Origin: Rosellinia necatrix
Lineage: Eukaryota > Ascomycota > Sordariomycetes > Xylariales > Xylariaceae
Assembly: GCA_021209875.1 (NCBI GenBank)
Contig: JAGYVD010000001.1
Coordinates: 6,386,001 to 6,450,000 of the forward strand
DNA length: 64,000 bases
Direction of reading: 5' to 3'
The notes beneath the pieces are model-generated. The model ran no database searches and had not been told where the DNA came from. It saw nothing but the letters and a program-made list of their open reading frames with translations. Shown in pieces: positions 1 through 10,035 of this stretch (position 1 is its first letter; the number at the start of each line of letters is the position of its first letter). The position numbers were made by a program, and so were the translations under genes.

Positions 1-1947
1 TAATGCAATCCTGTCCGTGCTCGCATTTAGGGACAACACGCTTGCCTAGGAGCTTGGACCATGACTCTTTATTTTGAACAGGGTCGAAAACGGTTTCGGC
101 GCTATCGAAAGCCGACTCGTCTCTAGCTTCGTCGGTATCTGTCTTTGGCGTGTCGGATTTAGTTGGGGTATAAGGGGATTCGGCTTCTACTGTGCCGTCG
201 AGGCCACCGGCGGAAGGTGGGTCCCTCTCCGATTGTGCAGTCCCATCTTCTGTGGCTTTCGATTTAAAGAAGCCCATTAGATTGCTTTGTCCTTTTATTG
301 AAGGCTCCCTGCTCGGCCCAGCTCTTGCCTTTTTCCGGGGTTTGCTAGAGGAGGCGGGTATGGAGGGCGTGCGTTTGAGGCTAGCAGGCAAAGACTTCGC
401 TGGGGAGGAAACGGGTACTGTGGAGGGCGGGTGTCGCGAGTCTACAAACGACCCTGATGGCACTGATCTTCCCAGCTCGTCGGATTGACTGGCCGCGACC
501 TCCTGGGATAGCGTGAATGCGGCCTTTGTGGTAGTCGGCTTCTTGAAAAACATATCCTTGATATTTCGACGGCGGTCAAACTCCGGGATCAATTTCGCTG
601 ATAGCGATAATAAATCTTTCGTCGACCATTCCCTTAACCGTTCCCCATTCTTGAACATCCCTGGTGGGTTCATAACATCCTTGATATGGACGTCCTCGCC
701 ATCAACCTTGATGGTGTCATTGAAAGTCGCAAAAACTGGGCAATGATCGGATCCCATCAGGCCCTCCTGGATGTTTGAGTCGGCGAACCAACTTTTCATG
801 GCGTCGCTACACAAGACGTAATCTATCCGGCTGCCGAAGTTGGCTGGACGGGTGTTTTTCTTGGTATCCCAACAGGTGAACATTCCCTCCCTCTTTGGAT
901 GGAAGAGCCGACAGAGGTCCCACAGGACCGGGTTCTCCCTGCCTTCATCCCTAGGGCCAATCACGTTCCCCTCAAAAAGAAGCTGATTGAAGACACGGCG
1001 AGACGGAGTTGCGAAGAAATCGGCGGTCGTCATACCCTCTTTCCTCAAGCGTTCTGGTAAGTTTGCCGTATCCATGATATCCCTGACTACGTTGAGATCA
1101 CCAGTCACGATCACACGCTTGCCCATGGCGACTAGGTTGCGTACCCGCACATCCAATGCCTCCATATAGCCGTGTCTAAAATCGTCCCTAGATTCGTCCC
1201 GATTTGCCGGGCTATATGTACCGATTAATACGAACGCTGGGAATTCTAATATTACGCATCGGCCCTCTGAGTCGAGTGTCAGTTCGTCGATAGCTCCGTT
1301 AAGCTGGAGTTGGCCTGGTCGAGGATAACCGCCGATCTGCTGATCTTTCGGCAGGTCTTTAAACTGAATAGTAGAATTAGGCGGACATAAAGCGCCGACA
1401 ATGCCTTCCTCCGCCCGAATAGGTGCACAGGCCGAGTTTCGGGTGTAAATGGCTACGCCTGCATAGCCTATTGTTCGCGTTAGTTACATATACTCATAAG
1501 AGCTCCTGGGCTGTGAGTGGATACCTTTCTTATGTCGTGGGAGGCTAAAGAACACGTCCCAACCAGGAACCAGGACCATATCATCTCGGAGATCTTTGCG
1601 CTGTATCTTGGTTTCTTGCATGACAACAATGTCTGCTTCCAAGATATCAAACATAGCCTGTAGCTGAGATTAGACGGATGCGCTGTAATACGCATGCGCT
1701 GTAATACGCATGCATCGAGTGCGTGCGTACCTCGAAGGTCTTCTTCTCTGTCCACGGCTGGTAACCAAATGGGTTACTAATTAATAGTGTAGTAGCATTA
1801 GCATCAGCACTAGCCGTGGGTCTTGGTGGCTGTGGGGGCGTACCGAATGCCATTGACTGTATACCTCGTTAGAATAGTGCCTAGTTATTTCGATTTCTAA
1901 GACAGGAAGAATGGCCTACCATTCCACGACGTGAGGCGTAGAGCCAT
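1..1947 (-). CDS. APN2: DNA-(apurinic/apyrimidinic site) endonuclease 2, 3' end missing
   Basis: Class II AP endonuclease of the ExoIII/EEP family, acting in nuclear base-excision repair. Exons read right to left as 1947-1920, 1856-1844, 1776-1731, 1657-1525 and 1467 to beyond position 1. All joins keep frame. The N-terminus carries WNVNGIR (residues 8-14), followed by NPFGYQPW. Glu44 in QETK is the metal ligand. Further on come YSPANRDESR, GDLNV, SRIDYVL and GSDHCPV, so every EEP catalytic motif is present. A Ser/Pro/Lys-rich linker follows, including a GFFKS segment that resembles a PCNA-binding motif. The last visible residues, PKCEHGQDC, are the start of the C-terminal GRF zinc finger, so only about 50 residues are lost at the edge. 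The second exon is only 13 bases. The gene is divergent from COX13, as is usual in Sordariomycetes. Identification is certain; the exact exon ends are inferred. Confidence 0.95.
1683..1716. repeat. 16-bp direct duplication in APN2 intron 3
   Basis: The unit CGCTGTAATACGCATG occurs twice back to back, followed by a partial third copy (GCATGC). It lies inside the third intron of APN2, between its branch region and the donor. It looks like a simple slippage duplication. Confidence 0.8.
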
Positions 1948-2723
1948 CTTATCAGTGCATCCAGGACCCGCGGATAATCGGGTCAAGATCAGGTCAAGAT
2001 CAGGTCAAGATCAAGTCAGGATCAAGTCAAGATGGTGCATCAATTATGTGTGTGCATCAATTATCACCCCAACCACGACGTCCCCTAAGTTCATCCTCGA
2101 GAGTCCACGCGGTCGTTGCGCGCATGTGTGCATGCGTGTCTGCGTGTCATCAATGAGCATATATATGTAGCTGTGGAAAAGACTCCAAGACGCCTTTCGT
2201 GCCTCCGGGTAGTCGCGGAAAAAAGCACGTCGGATCCAATTAAGTCAACTTTAAGTACCTACCTAGGTAGGTGAGCAGTTAAGTAGATTCAATGCAGAGC
2301 CCACATGCACCAGTTGCGCAGTTGTGAATGAGTAAGTAGGTAGGCAGGTTAGGTACCTAACTACGAGCAGCCGCGAATCTTTAGTTGTTGCGTCACCAGA
2401 CCGAGCTGTCACCAGACTGACTCGAAATCATGTGACAAGCCAGGCTAGTTAGTGCCTGTCGTGCCATCTTCAACCAGCACGCACGCACGGACCATTCAGC
2501 TAAGGACCCACCGCAAAGCCCATAGGTTATCGACTTTGACGCTGATGGCCTGATCGCTCCCCGGACCTGGCCGAGGAATAGCCGAGCCAAGCTACTGAGC
2601 TTCCCAACCTGACCTCATCTGCAACGACTCATCCCCTCGGCAGTCTACTGAAAGAGCCTCAATTGGCAATCCAAGAGCAATCTCCCCTCCGCCCGCGCCT
2701 CACCGACATCCAGCCATTTCACC
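1948..2723. promoter_or_regulatory. Divergent APN2/COX13 promoter region
   Basis: This 776-base spacer separates the two divergent starts, so both promoters must lie here. It holds an 11-base tandem repeat (about 1976-2033), a TG-rich tract with GCGCATGTGTGCATGCGTGTCTGCGTG near 2115-2150 that could adopt alternating purine-pyrimidine structure, and several ACCTACCTAGGTAGG-type palindromes near 2258-2355. No clear TATA box is visible for COX13. Confidence 0.6.
1976..2033 (+). repeat. 11-bp tandem repeat upstream of APN2
   Basis: About five copies of an 11-base unit close to GGTCAAGATCA, with small variations (AGTCAGGATCA, AGTCAAGATGG). The array begins roughly 30 bases upstream of the APN2 start codon on the opposite strand, so it lies in or beside the APN2 5' leader. 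Confidence 0.85.
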
Positions 2724-3613
2724 ATGGTGTTCCAGCGACAGATCCTCCGCGCGGCCCCGCGTTTGACCGCCCAGGTCCGCGCTCCGGCCGGCCGCTCGAC
2801 CATCCAGCGCCGTTTCGCTTCCACCGACAACCAGTTCGTCAAGGAGAGGGAAGCCATCAAGGAGCACGCCGCCGGCACCACCGGTCAGTGACGCTACTCT
2901 CATGCTGCCCTCATGCTACCCTCATGCTACCTTCATGCGGGTGGAGCTCGCCAATTGGTTCCTCGTCCCGCCCGTGTGCTCCGTTTTGCTAATGCCCTCA
3001 CAGAGCTCTGGCGCAAGATCTCCATCTAGTAAGCGAATCCTGCCCGTCCATGTCCATTTCGAAGCAGTCCGCCCCGATCTCCCGCACCGACGAGCATCTT
3101 CAGCTAGGATACCCAACGTAGCATCCGTGATATCACAGGCCAATCCGGACAATACCCGCTCAGCCTCTGCAACACTCCCGACACTCTTCCCCCTTCTGCT
3201 TCCCCGGCTTGCAATCATGCGCACAGCATACCCCCTCCAACCGAGATAGCACGCGACGAAACAGAGTGAGAATGCTGCTGACATATAACCTCCCTTTCCC
3301 GCAAAATAGTGCCGTGGTTCCCTGCATGATCCTCGCCAGCGTCAACGCCTACAACCTATGGAACGAGCATTGGGAGCACTGGTCGCACATGCCCCCGCTA
3401 GAGGAGCGCACCGAGTACCCCTACCAGAACATCCGCTCCAAGAACTTCCCCTGGGGCGACGGTGACAAGACCCTATTGTACGTCTCTCTCCCCGCCCGCT
3501 CCATCTTATTCCTAGCTTCAGCCCGTGCTCCCTTCGGATGGGCGGATCACTAATCCCTCACCAACAGCTGGAACGAGGATGTCAACTATCACAACAAGGA
3601 CAAGGCCACTTAG
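2724..3613 (+). CDS. COX13: Cytochrome c oxidase subunit VIa
   Basis: Nuclear-encoded accessory subunit of mitochondrial complex IV, located in the inner membrane. Exons 2724-2883, 3004-3028, 3310-3477 and 3568-3613 join in frame to a 132-residue protein. The first 25-30 residues (Arg/Ala-rich, no acids, ending RRFAST) form a mitochondrial presequence. The family core follows: ELWRKISIY, one transmembrane segment (YAVVPCMILASVNAYN), then EHWEHWSHMPPLEER and the C-terminal FPWGDGDKTLFWNEDVNYH signature. The second exon is only 25 bases; reading through it would terminate at the TAG that overlaps the donor. COX13 beside APN2 is a hallmark of the Sordariomycete MAT neighbourhood. Intron 1 contains three near-identical CTCATGCTACC units. 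Confidence 0.96.
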
Positions 3614-4383
3614 AGGGCGCGATGCCGATGTAAATTGTCTATATGAAGTTTAGGGGGAGGAAGGTATGGGAAGAGGAGAGCAAAACCACCGAAAAAATAG
3701 ACAAAGTGGACTACGGCTATCAAACCACCACTGACTAACCCACGCGCCCTGTCCTATTGTAGATATGCAACTTCCTTTTGTCAGCGCATTACATACAACT
3801 AAAATCCGGCTTTTCCTCCCGGTATTGCCTATCTGCTTTCTGTCGCTGTTTGATTCGCGCGTTCCGTCCCGATCGAGTTTTTATTGTTTGTAACATTAAA
3901 TCGAATGTGAAATGAGGTATAAAATATAAAATAGTGCCACTACGGAAATATATAAATAAGGCTTGACTTGTGCAATAGAATGATGTAGAAAACTTAAAAG
4001 TGGGCGTCCCAACTAAAACGATTGATGTGGACAGGCCAATTGAAGCAGCATAACGGGCTGCTACCATACTTGATAGGAAGGAGTAACAATACAACCTCCA
4101 CGAGGAAGTGCCTTCGCCTAGCCAATGTACACACGAGCATCCATTCTAGCTTTTCACTTACTCCTTTCCTTGCTTTTTCTTCCAGGTACTGACCAAGGGT
4201 ATATCAAGCCAAATGGGTAGCGAACCACCCGTGGAGGGGTTTTCGCGCGCCTCTCCTTGCCATCGTCATCAATGAATTACACACGGAATTCCACCCAGAT
4301 AAGAAAAAATGGTACCGTGTATGAAATTGTGGCTAGTGCCAGGCATAGAATGCCACCTACAAGTACCGAAAACCACGTCCCAC
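3614..4383. other. COX13-SLA2 convergent spacer without a MAT gene
   Basis: This 770-base AT-richer spacer holds the 3' untranslated regions of two genes that point towards each other. I looked on both strands for an alpha-box or HMG-box coding segment and saw none. The short open frames present have no recognisable content. Confidence 0.75.
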
Positions 4384-7300
4384 CTACTCCTCTTGGTAAG
4401 AGATCTTGCGCATCTCGCCGAGGCGATGTCGAGCCGATGACAGGGCGTTCTCCAACTGAAGAATTTCGACCTATTACAGGAACTCAATTAGACCATTTCA
4501 TTAAAATATCAAAATATTCGTTCGTCTTCTTACCTGCTGTTCCATCTCCCGAACCTTGAATTCATGCGCTCCCAACTTGGAGTAATCGACGTTATCGTCT
4601 TCCTGGTTGCGATCCTTGATCATGTTCTGCACCTGCCGGACCAAGGATCTGCAGGCGGCACCCACGGCCTTGCTGGCCTGTTCAAGGCTCTCCTGGCTCT
4701 TGCTCATGAAGCCGGCCTTGACGCGGCTAGCAGCGACAAGCTGGGCCGTAGACGCAGCTACGTCATTTGAGGCGACTATTAGTTGCTCTGGGCTGTTGCG
4801 GTTGGAGATAACACCATCCGCAGTCTCGATAAGTGTATTTGTAGAAGATGCGACAGCCTTCGCAGCGGAAATGAGGCCTTCAGTCCATCGATTGTTCTTC
4901 TTGTAGAAGGCTGTCCTAGAAGAGGAACCCCGGCCGGCTTGGACAATCTCTTGTTGCGTTGCCGTGGCTGCCTTGATAAGTTGCGTGATGGCGTTCGTAA
5001 TGGCTGTGGCAGCATCCAAGATAGTATCGTTAACCTTCAATTCATACGTAGAGTAACCATCACGGGGCTTATTTTTGAGCTTAGCCAGACGAGCCGCCGC
5101 CGCCGCGATGGCATCAGCTGCTTTGCTAAGCTCATTGTCGACGAGATCACCCAAGTCGCCTTTGTTGTTTACCAAACGGCCAAAACCGGGAGCAAATGTC
5201 TCGACCAGTTTGTTGAGCTTCTGTAGATTCACTTGCACATCATTATTGCTGTTAATGACAACATCTGTTTTCTGGATAGGGTCCATGCCTTCCAGTCGGA
5301 AGCTCTGCAGTCCACGGAAGAATTTCACGGCAGACTGGGCAGCCACCCTTGCACCGTTCATGAGCTGGTCACCCTTTCTCTCGTCGGTGGCTAGACGGGT
5401 TAGACCTTTTGTATTGCTGCACACATCTGCGGCAGAGCCCGAAAAGACGTTAATAGCCTTAATGAGATCAGCATGTGTGGCATTCGGCCCATCCGCAATG
5501 AAGTTATTGAAAGCGGTCGCAAACTCCATGGCGCTGGCAGAAGCTTTCTCCAGCTGTGATAAAACGTATTGTGGTGATGCGTTTTGATTACCAGCTTGCA
5601 TTGTCGAATCCAATTCATACAACGCATCGTCAACTCGTGCAACACCTGCTTGCAATACTGAATCGATTATGTCGTTGATCTTGTCATAATTGGCCATAAT
5701 CAGAGCATCGATTTGGCCGTCCAAGGCGATATCTGTATCTCCCTGATTGAGCTTCAATTCATTGAGTTCAATTAGAGTCTGATCCATTCCAGCCTTGTAA
5801 ACTTCTAGCTCTTCTTCCTTGTCACGTAACAGCTGCTCAAGGTCGGAGCTACCATCATGCAACTTAGCCTGGGCATCTTCCAAGGCACGGGATTTTGTGC
5901 GCAGTGCCTCTTCGAGATCCGCCATTTCCCGGTTGTATTTCGAAAGCATCGAAGACAGTTCGTTGCCTTTACTTCGTTCTAAGTTGTCGGCCCTGTCATT
6001 TGCCATGCGCAATTCACGCTTGAGCTTCTCGAGCTCATCCTTGTTATTACCAGTGAGTCTGTCTCGATCATGTAACGCCCGATCTCGTTCCCGGATCATG
6101 TCTGCCAACTCAAGGTTCTTTGTTTTCAGTTCTCGCTCAAGCTTCTCGCGCTTATCAATGGCTTCCTGTGCGGATGCTGCCTTTAGTTGGACCGACTTGA
6201 ACCTCTGAAGGAGGTCAAGATGCTCGTGCCGTAATTGTGAGTATAGTTTAGCTAGTGCTTCATACTTTGTACGCCATGTGTTAACTTGTTCCTGAAGTGC
6301 ACGAATCTGGTCATCCCTGCTATTCAATTGCTGGCCGAAATTATTCTGGATCTGTGCCAGTTCACCTTCTAAGGCTTTTACTCTTTGATCGTATTGCTGA
6401 AGCATCAGTTGATCGCGATCATATTGTGCCCTTGCATTCAAATTCTCCTGCTCAAGCTCAGCTAGCCTTCCTTGCGTCTGCATCTGATACTGCTGGCTCA
6501 TGAGGGCTTCCTGCTCTCTTTGCTGTTGCTCCATCAAACGTCTTTGCTGCTCTTCAAAGTCCCGCTGGGCTTGCAATTGAGCTTCTTGCTGGGATCGGAG
6601 AGCCTGTTGTTGCTGTTCACGAAGGACTCTCTGCTGTTCCTCATACTCGCGATTCGTGCGGTCAATTTCGCTTTGCCAGAACTCAGCCATCTGGTCAGGT
6701 TCCTCTGTCTTGGGTTCGCGAATTGGTGTAGGTGCCCGTTCAATCTCTTGTTTCGGACGTGCGGGCAAAGCTGGTGCATTCTCATCCTCGCCTAGTAAGT
6801 TAGGAGGTTCTTGGGGGAGCTTAGGGATAGTGATAAGACTCGTCAGGTATCGTAAGTTCGAGCACTCATAGTAGAACTTAACCAATCTGTAGTGCTGCGC
6901 ATTGTACCGTTCCCGGAGGGGCTCTAATGCGTCGTCATCACCGGTTGCTTTTTTAAATAATTAGAAGACTCGCTCCAACATCCAATTGAACAGACAACTT
7001 ACAGGAGTGCATAGCACGTAGCATGCTGGTAATGAACTTATAGATACCGTAACTTTCTTGCACCAAGGGCACAATAGCCGAGATCCTGCATTCATTATTC
7101 CCAACATTTCTAAAGTGAGAGAATATGAGTTTTTGAAACTGCTCAATCTTGTCTTGCAGAGCCATGAGATCGGTAATGGTCTCATAGCCCTCGTTTGGGT
7201 CATTGATCGCCTTCAAGCTGATGTACTCCTCGTACTCAAAAGTGCCGTTGAACTCGGGGTGTTGTTGGTGGAAGGAGAGCTTGGCAAGCAAGAAATAAAC

Positions 7301-7939
7301 GTATTCTCGGATTAACGGAGCGTAGCCTCGGACGCCCTCGCCTCCTAATCCTCTATTCAAGCCATCGATCCAGCCACGGTTCGCCAAGGCCTCTCTCAGT
7401 GTCTGGGGATGACCCTCCTGCAACACTCGGTGAACAGTAATTAAAGCCTTGAACGTTTGTATTTCGTCGGCAAGTATGGGTTGCCTAATAGCATGTGATG
7501 GACAGGGTCAGTACCAGCGATCTTGCTCCTACAGGCCCAATTTGCTCGGGATCTTTGGCAACATACACTTTCATGCCGGCCCAAAAGGACTGGGAAGACT
7601 TGTGGTCCCAGGTATAGACGATGCAAGCGCGCACATGCTTGCGTTTCGGGGCGGTCTCGTCGTTACTTGTTGCCTTTCGGATGTGGATGGCCAGTTCGGC
7701 CTCGGACCTGTCAATATTCGGGTAAGCCCATACGAACCCAGCTGAGTAGGACATGTTTCGAGCATTCGAAGGCTGCTGGTGGCCTTGCGGTTGTAGCGGT
7801 AGGACGGTGGTGGAAGACCATTGGGCATCCGGCGCAGAGGGGTAATGACGGTGGTGGACGGCGGAATGCACCCGTCAAGATGGGCAAACAGATTGGGCAT
7901 GACATACCTCGTGTGATCCAAGCTGCGGGTTGTTGCCAT
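4384..7939 (-). CDS. SLA2: Endocytic actin-binding adaptor Sla2 (HIP1R/talin-like)
   Basis: Links clathrin-coated endocytic sites to cortical actin. Exons are 7939-7908, 7707-7567, 7484-7003, 6947-4534 and 4470-4384. All phases agree and give 1051 residues, the usual size for the family. The ANTH phosphoinositide-binding domain (about 1-280) is recognisable from AELAIHIRKATS, WDHKSSQSFWAGMK, EFNGTFEYEEYISL and LVKFYYECSNL. A long Gln/Glu-rich coiled coil follows (about 310-640). The C-terminal half is the THATCH/I-LWEQ actin-binding module, with DYSKLGAHEFKVREMEQQVEILQLE-type sequence at the end. The last exon supplies the final 28 residues (VEILQLENAL to QEE). SLA2 is one of the two standard MAT-flanking genes. 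Here it lies on the COX13 side of APN2. Confidence 0.96.
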
Positions 7940-8991
7940 GGCTAGAAGAGCCTGCCTGTGTAGCTACTGCGGGTGTGCTGGCGAGAGGAAAGAGCCAGGG
8001 GCGTGGTACAGGAATCGGGAAAGAGCCTCAGCCAAGCTGCACTGCACTGCACCAGCCGTTCAGCGACAGCACATCCCACCACGCTTTCCGTGCGGTTGTC
8101 GGCGGAGGTTCGAAGTCTCGGGAGAGCGCCAGATGGGCAGAGGCAGGAACGGAAACAGCAATTGCGTATTCGCACGGCCACACACGATTGGGTGATCGCA
8201 GTGTTTACCAGGAAACTGCGCTCGACGGTTTAAGTAGTAAGTATTGACGGATGCCTGGAATAAATACTTCGGTTAGTCTTCTTGTTTCCAAGACGATGCT
8301 CGGCTGGCCTGCCAAGGGGGAGTAAACGTCAGCTATTTAAGACAGGGTAGAGAGCTCCCTACATCCATATGTCTAACTACTTAAGTAACTATATATCTCG
8401 TTGCGTAATTAGTGCTCAACAAGCCCTGCCGCTACTGGTCCCCTTGGAGTGGATAGCTGCTATCTAGCCTATCATGTCCCACATAGGTACCTACTATACA
8501 CTAGGCAACAGGTATCTCAACAAGTCCCTGAGGTAGGGAGCAACTTGCTTTTATCTAGCTTTGCCAGGCCAGGCGCAACTGCCTCCAAGTGTTGGCGAAT
8601 AAGAGGATGAACCTTGATCTAGAGGTACCTCAGCACTTATCTTAGCTCTGGCTGCGTGTCGCAAAAGCACCCTTCGACGATAAACTTGACTTGAGTGGAG
8701 CTCGGCTTGGACCAGTCAACCATAACTAACCGTCACTAATTGACAAAGGCATAACTAAAAGATAAGTGAGAATTGCCAAACATTCGCATTCCCACTACTA
8801 TTACTGAGGTGCTGCCCATTCCTCCGCCAATAGGCTCTACCTGAGGAACGAGATACGGCATCTGGCTGCTGATGTCAAAGCTACCGATCGAGCCTCTTGG
8901 CTCTCAGACATAACCCTCATCGCTTTGGGTCATCCAAGTGCGAAGCATCGCAATCCCTCCTCCGTCATCCATCCGAACCACGACCGACACG
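7940..8991. promoter_or_regulatory. Divergent SLA2/CIA30 promoter region
   Basis: This spacer of about 1050 bases separates divergent starts. The half next to SLA2 is rather GC-rich. The middle (8240-8560) is AT-rich, with ACTTAAGTAACTATATATC and a GGTACCTACTATACACTAGG tract. No TATA element can be assigned with confidence, and I see no gene. Confidence 0.5.
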
Positions 8992-9869
8992 ATGCGCGCC
9001 ACCGCGTCCTGCTTGTCCAAGGGCTTTTGGGGACGCAGTATCGATGAATTCAAACGGCTCTCCAACCTGAGTACGAGCATCTCCTCTCTATGCTCTTCAT
9101 CCCCCCAACAAGCCTTGAAATATGCTGATCTCTATGCTCTTACTTCTTAGCCTTTAAACTTGAGGGCATCAAGGGCCCCTCAGGACCCCTCCTGCTTCAC
9201 GACTTCCACAGCCCCGACTCGATAAAATCATGCAAGACGTTAAGCGACAGAGACATCGGAGGCTACTCAGACGTGGCGCTAGATTGGGTTAGCCAGTCGA
9301 AAGAGAAGCCTGAGCCGATAGCCGGGCCTGGGTATGCACGCTTCCACGGCACCATATCGACTGAGCTTCCACCCGCCAAAGAAGACATTAAACGGTCGGG
9401 GTACGCCGCATGGCGAACTCTCGATCCAAAGGCGACCATCTTCGGCAAGCCCCTCTTCAACATCGACATGTATACCTATCTCGCCCTCCGTGTCCGCTCA
9501 GACGGACGGAGCTATCTAATAAACCTACAAACCGAGTCTGTGGTGCCGACGGATCTGCACCAGCATAGACTATTCGCCAAGCGGCCCGGCGAGTGGGAGA
9601 CTGTACTGGTTAAGTGGAACGACTTTGTGCGCACAAACCATGGCTTCGTCGTCGAGCCCCAAACAGAGATGCTACGCCAAAAAGTCCGAACAGTAGGAAT
9701 TGGCCTGACAGATCGCGTCCCGGGGCCTTTTAACCTTTGCATTGAGCGCATATGGGCCACAAACGATATGCGCGACGGCGATGAAATTGCCACAACTCCC
9801 TCCATTAAACCTAGGGAAGGCCAATTAAAAAATAAGCAGGGCCAACATATAAAGTGGAGTGACAGTTAA
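8992..9869 (+). CDS. CIA30: Mitochondrial complex I intermediate-associated protein 30
   Basis: Assembly chaperone (CIA30/NDUFAF1 family) that binds a membrane-arm intermediate of NADH:ubiquinone oxidoreductase in the mitochondrial matrix. Exons 8992-9070 and 9151-9869 join in phase 1 to 265 residues. Family features are FWGRSIDEFKRL at the start, GPLLLHDFHSPDSI, the DIGGYSDVALDW strand, FHGTIS, GYAAWRTL and FNIDMYTYLALRVRSDGRSY, a galactose-binding-like beta sandwich. The ATG at 8992 gives a short basic N-terminus suited to mitochondrial import. An in-frame upstream ATG is absent because the preceding open frame is different. The gene converges on APC5 with about 166 bases between stops. Confidence 0.93.
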
Positions 9870-10035
9870 TACAAAACCAAGCGGTATTTTTGAATGAATG
9901 TGTCTTTATTGGTCATAGAATCTATCACGATTCCGGTGTACATAACGGACTGGGTATAGTTTCGTACATGCGGCTCTGGTCAAAAATAGCAGAGCCGTTC
10001 AGAACGGGTATTGGTATCATAACTTATACTCTCAG

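Noticed and set aside
3614..4383. Search for a MAT alpha-box or HMG-box gene between COX13 and SLA2
   Set aside because: No frame on either strand carries such a domain. The spacer fits two 3' untranslated regions.
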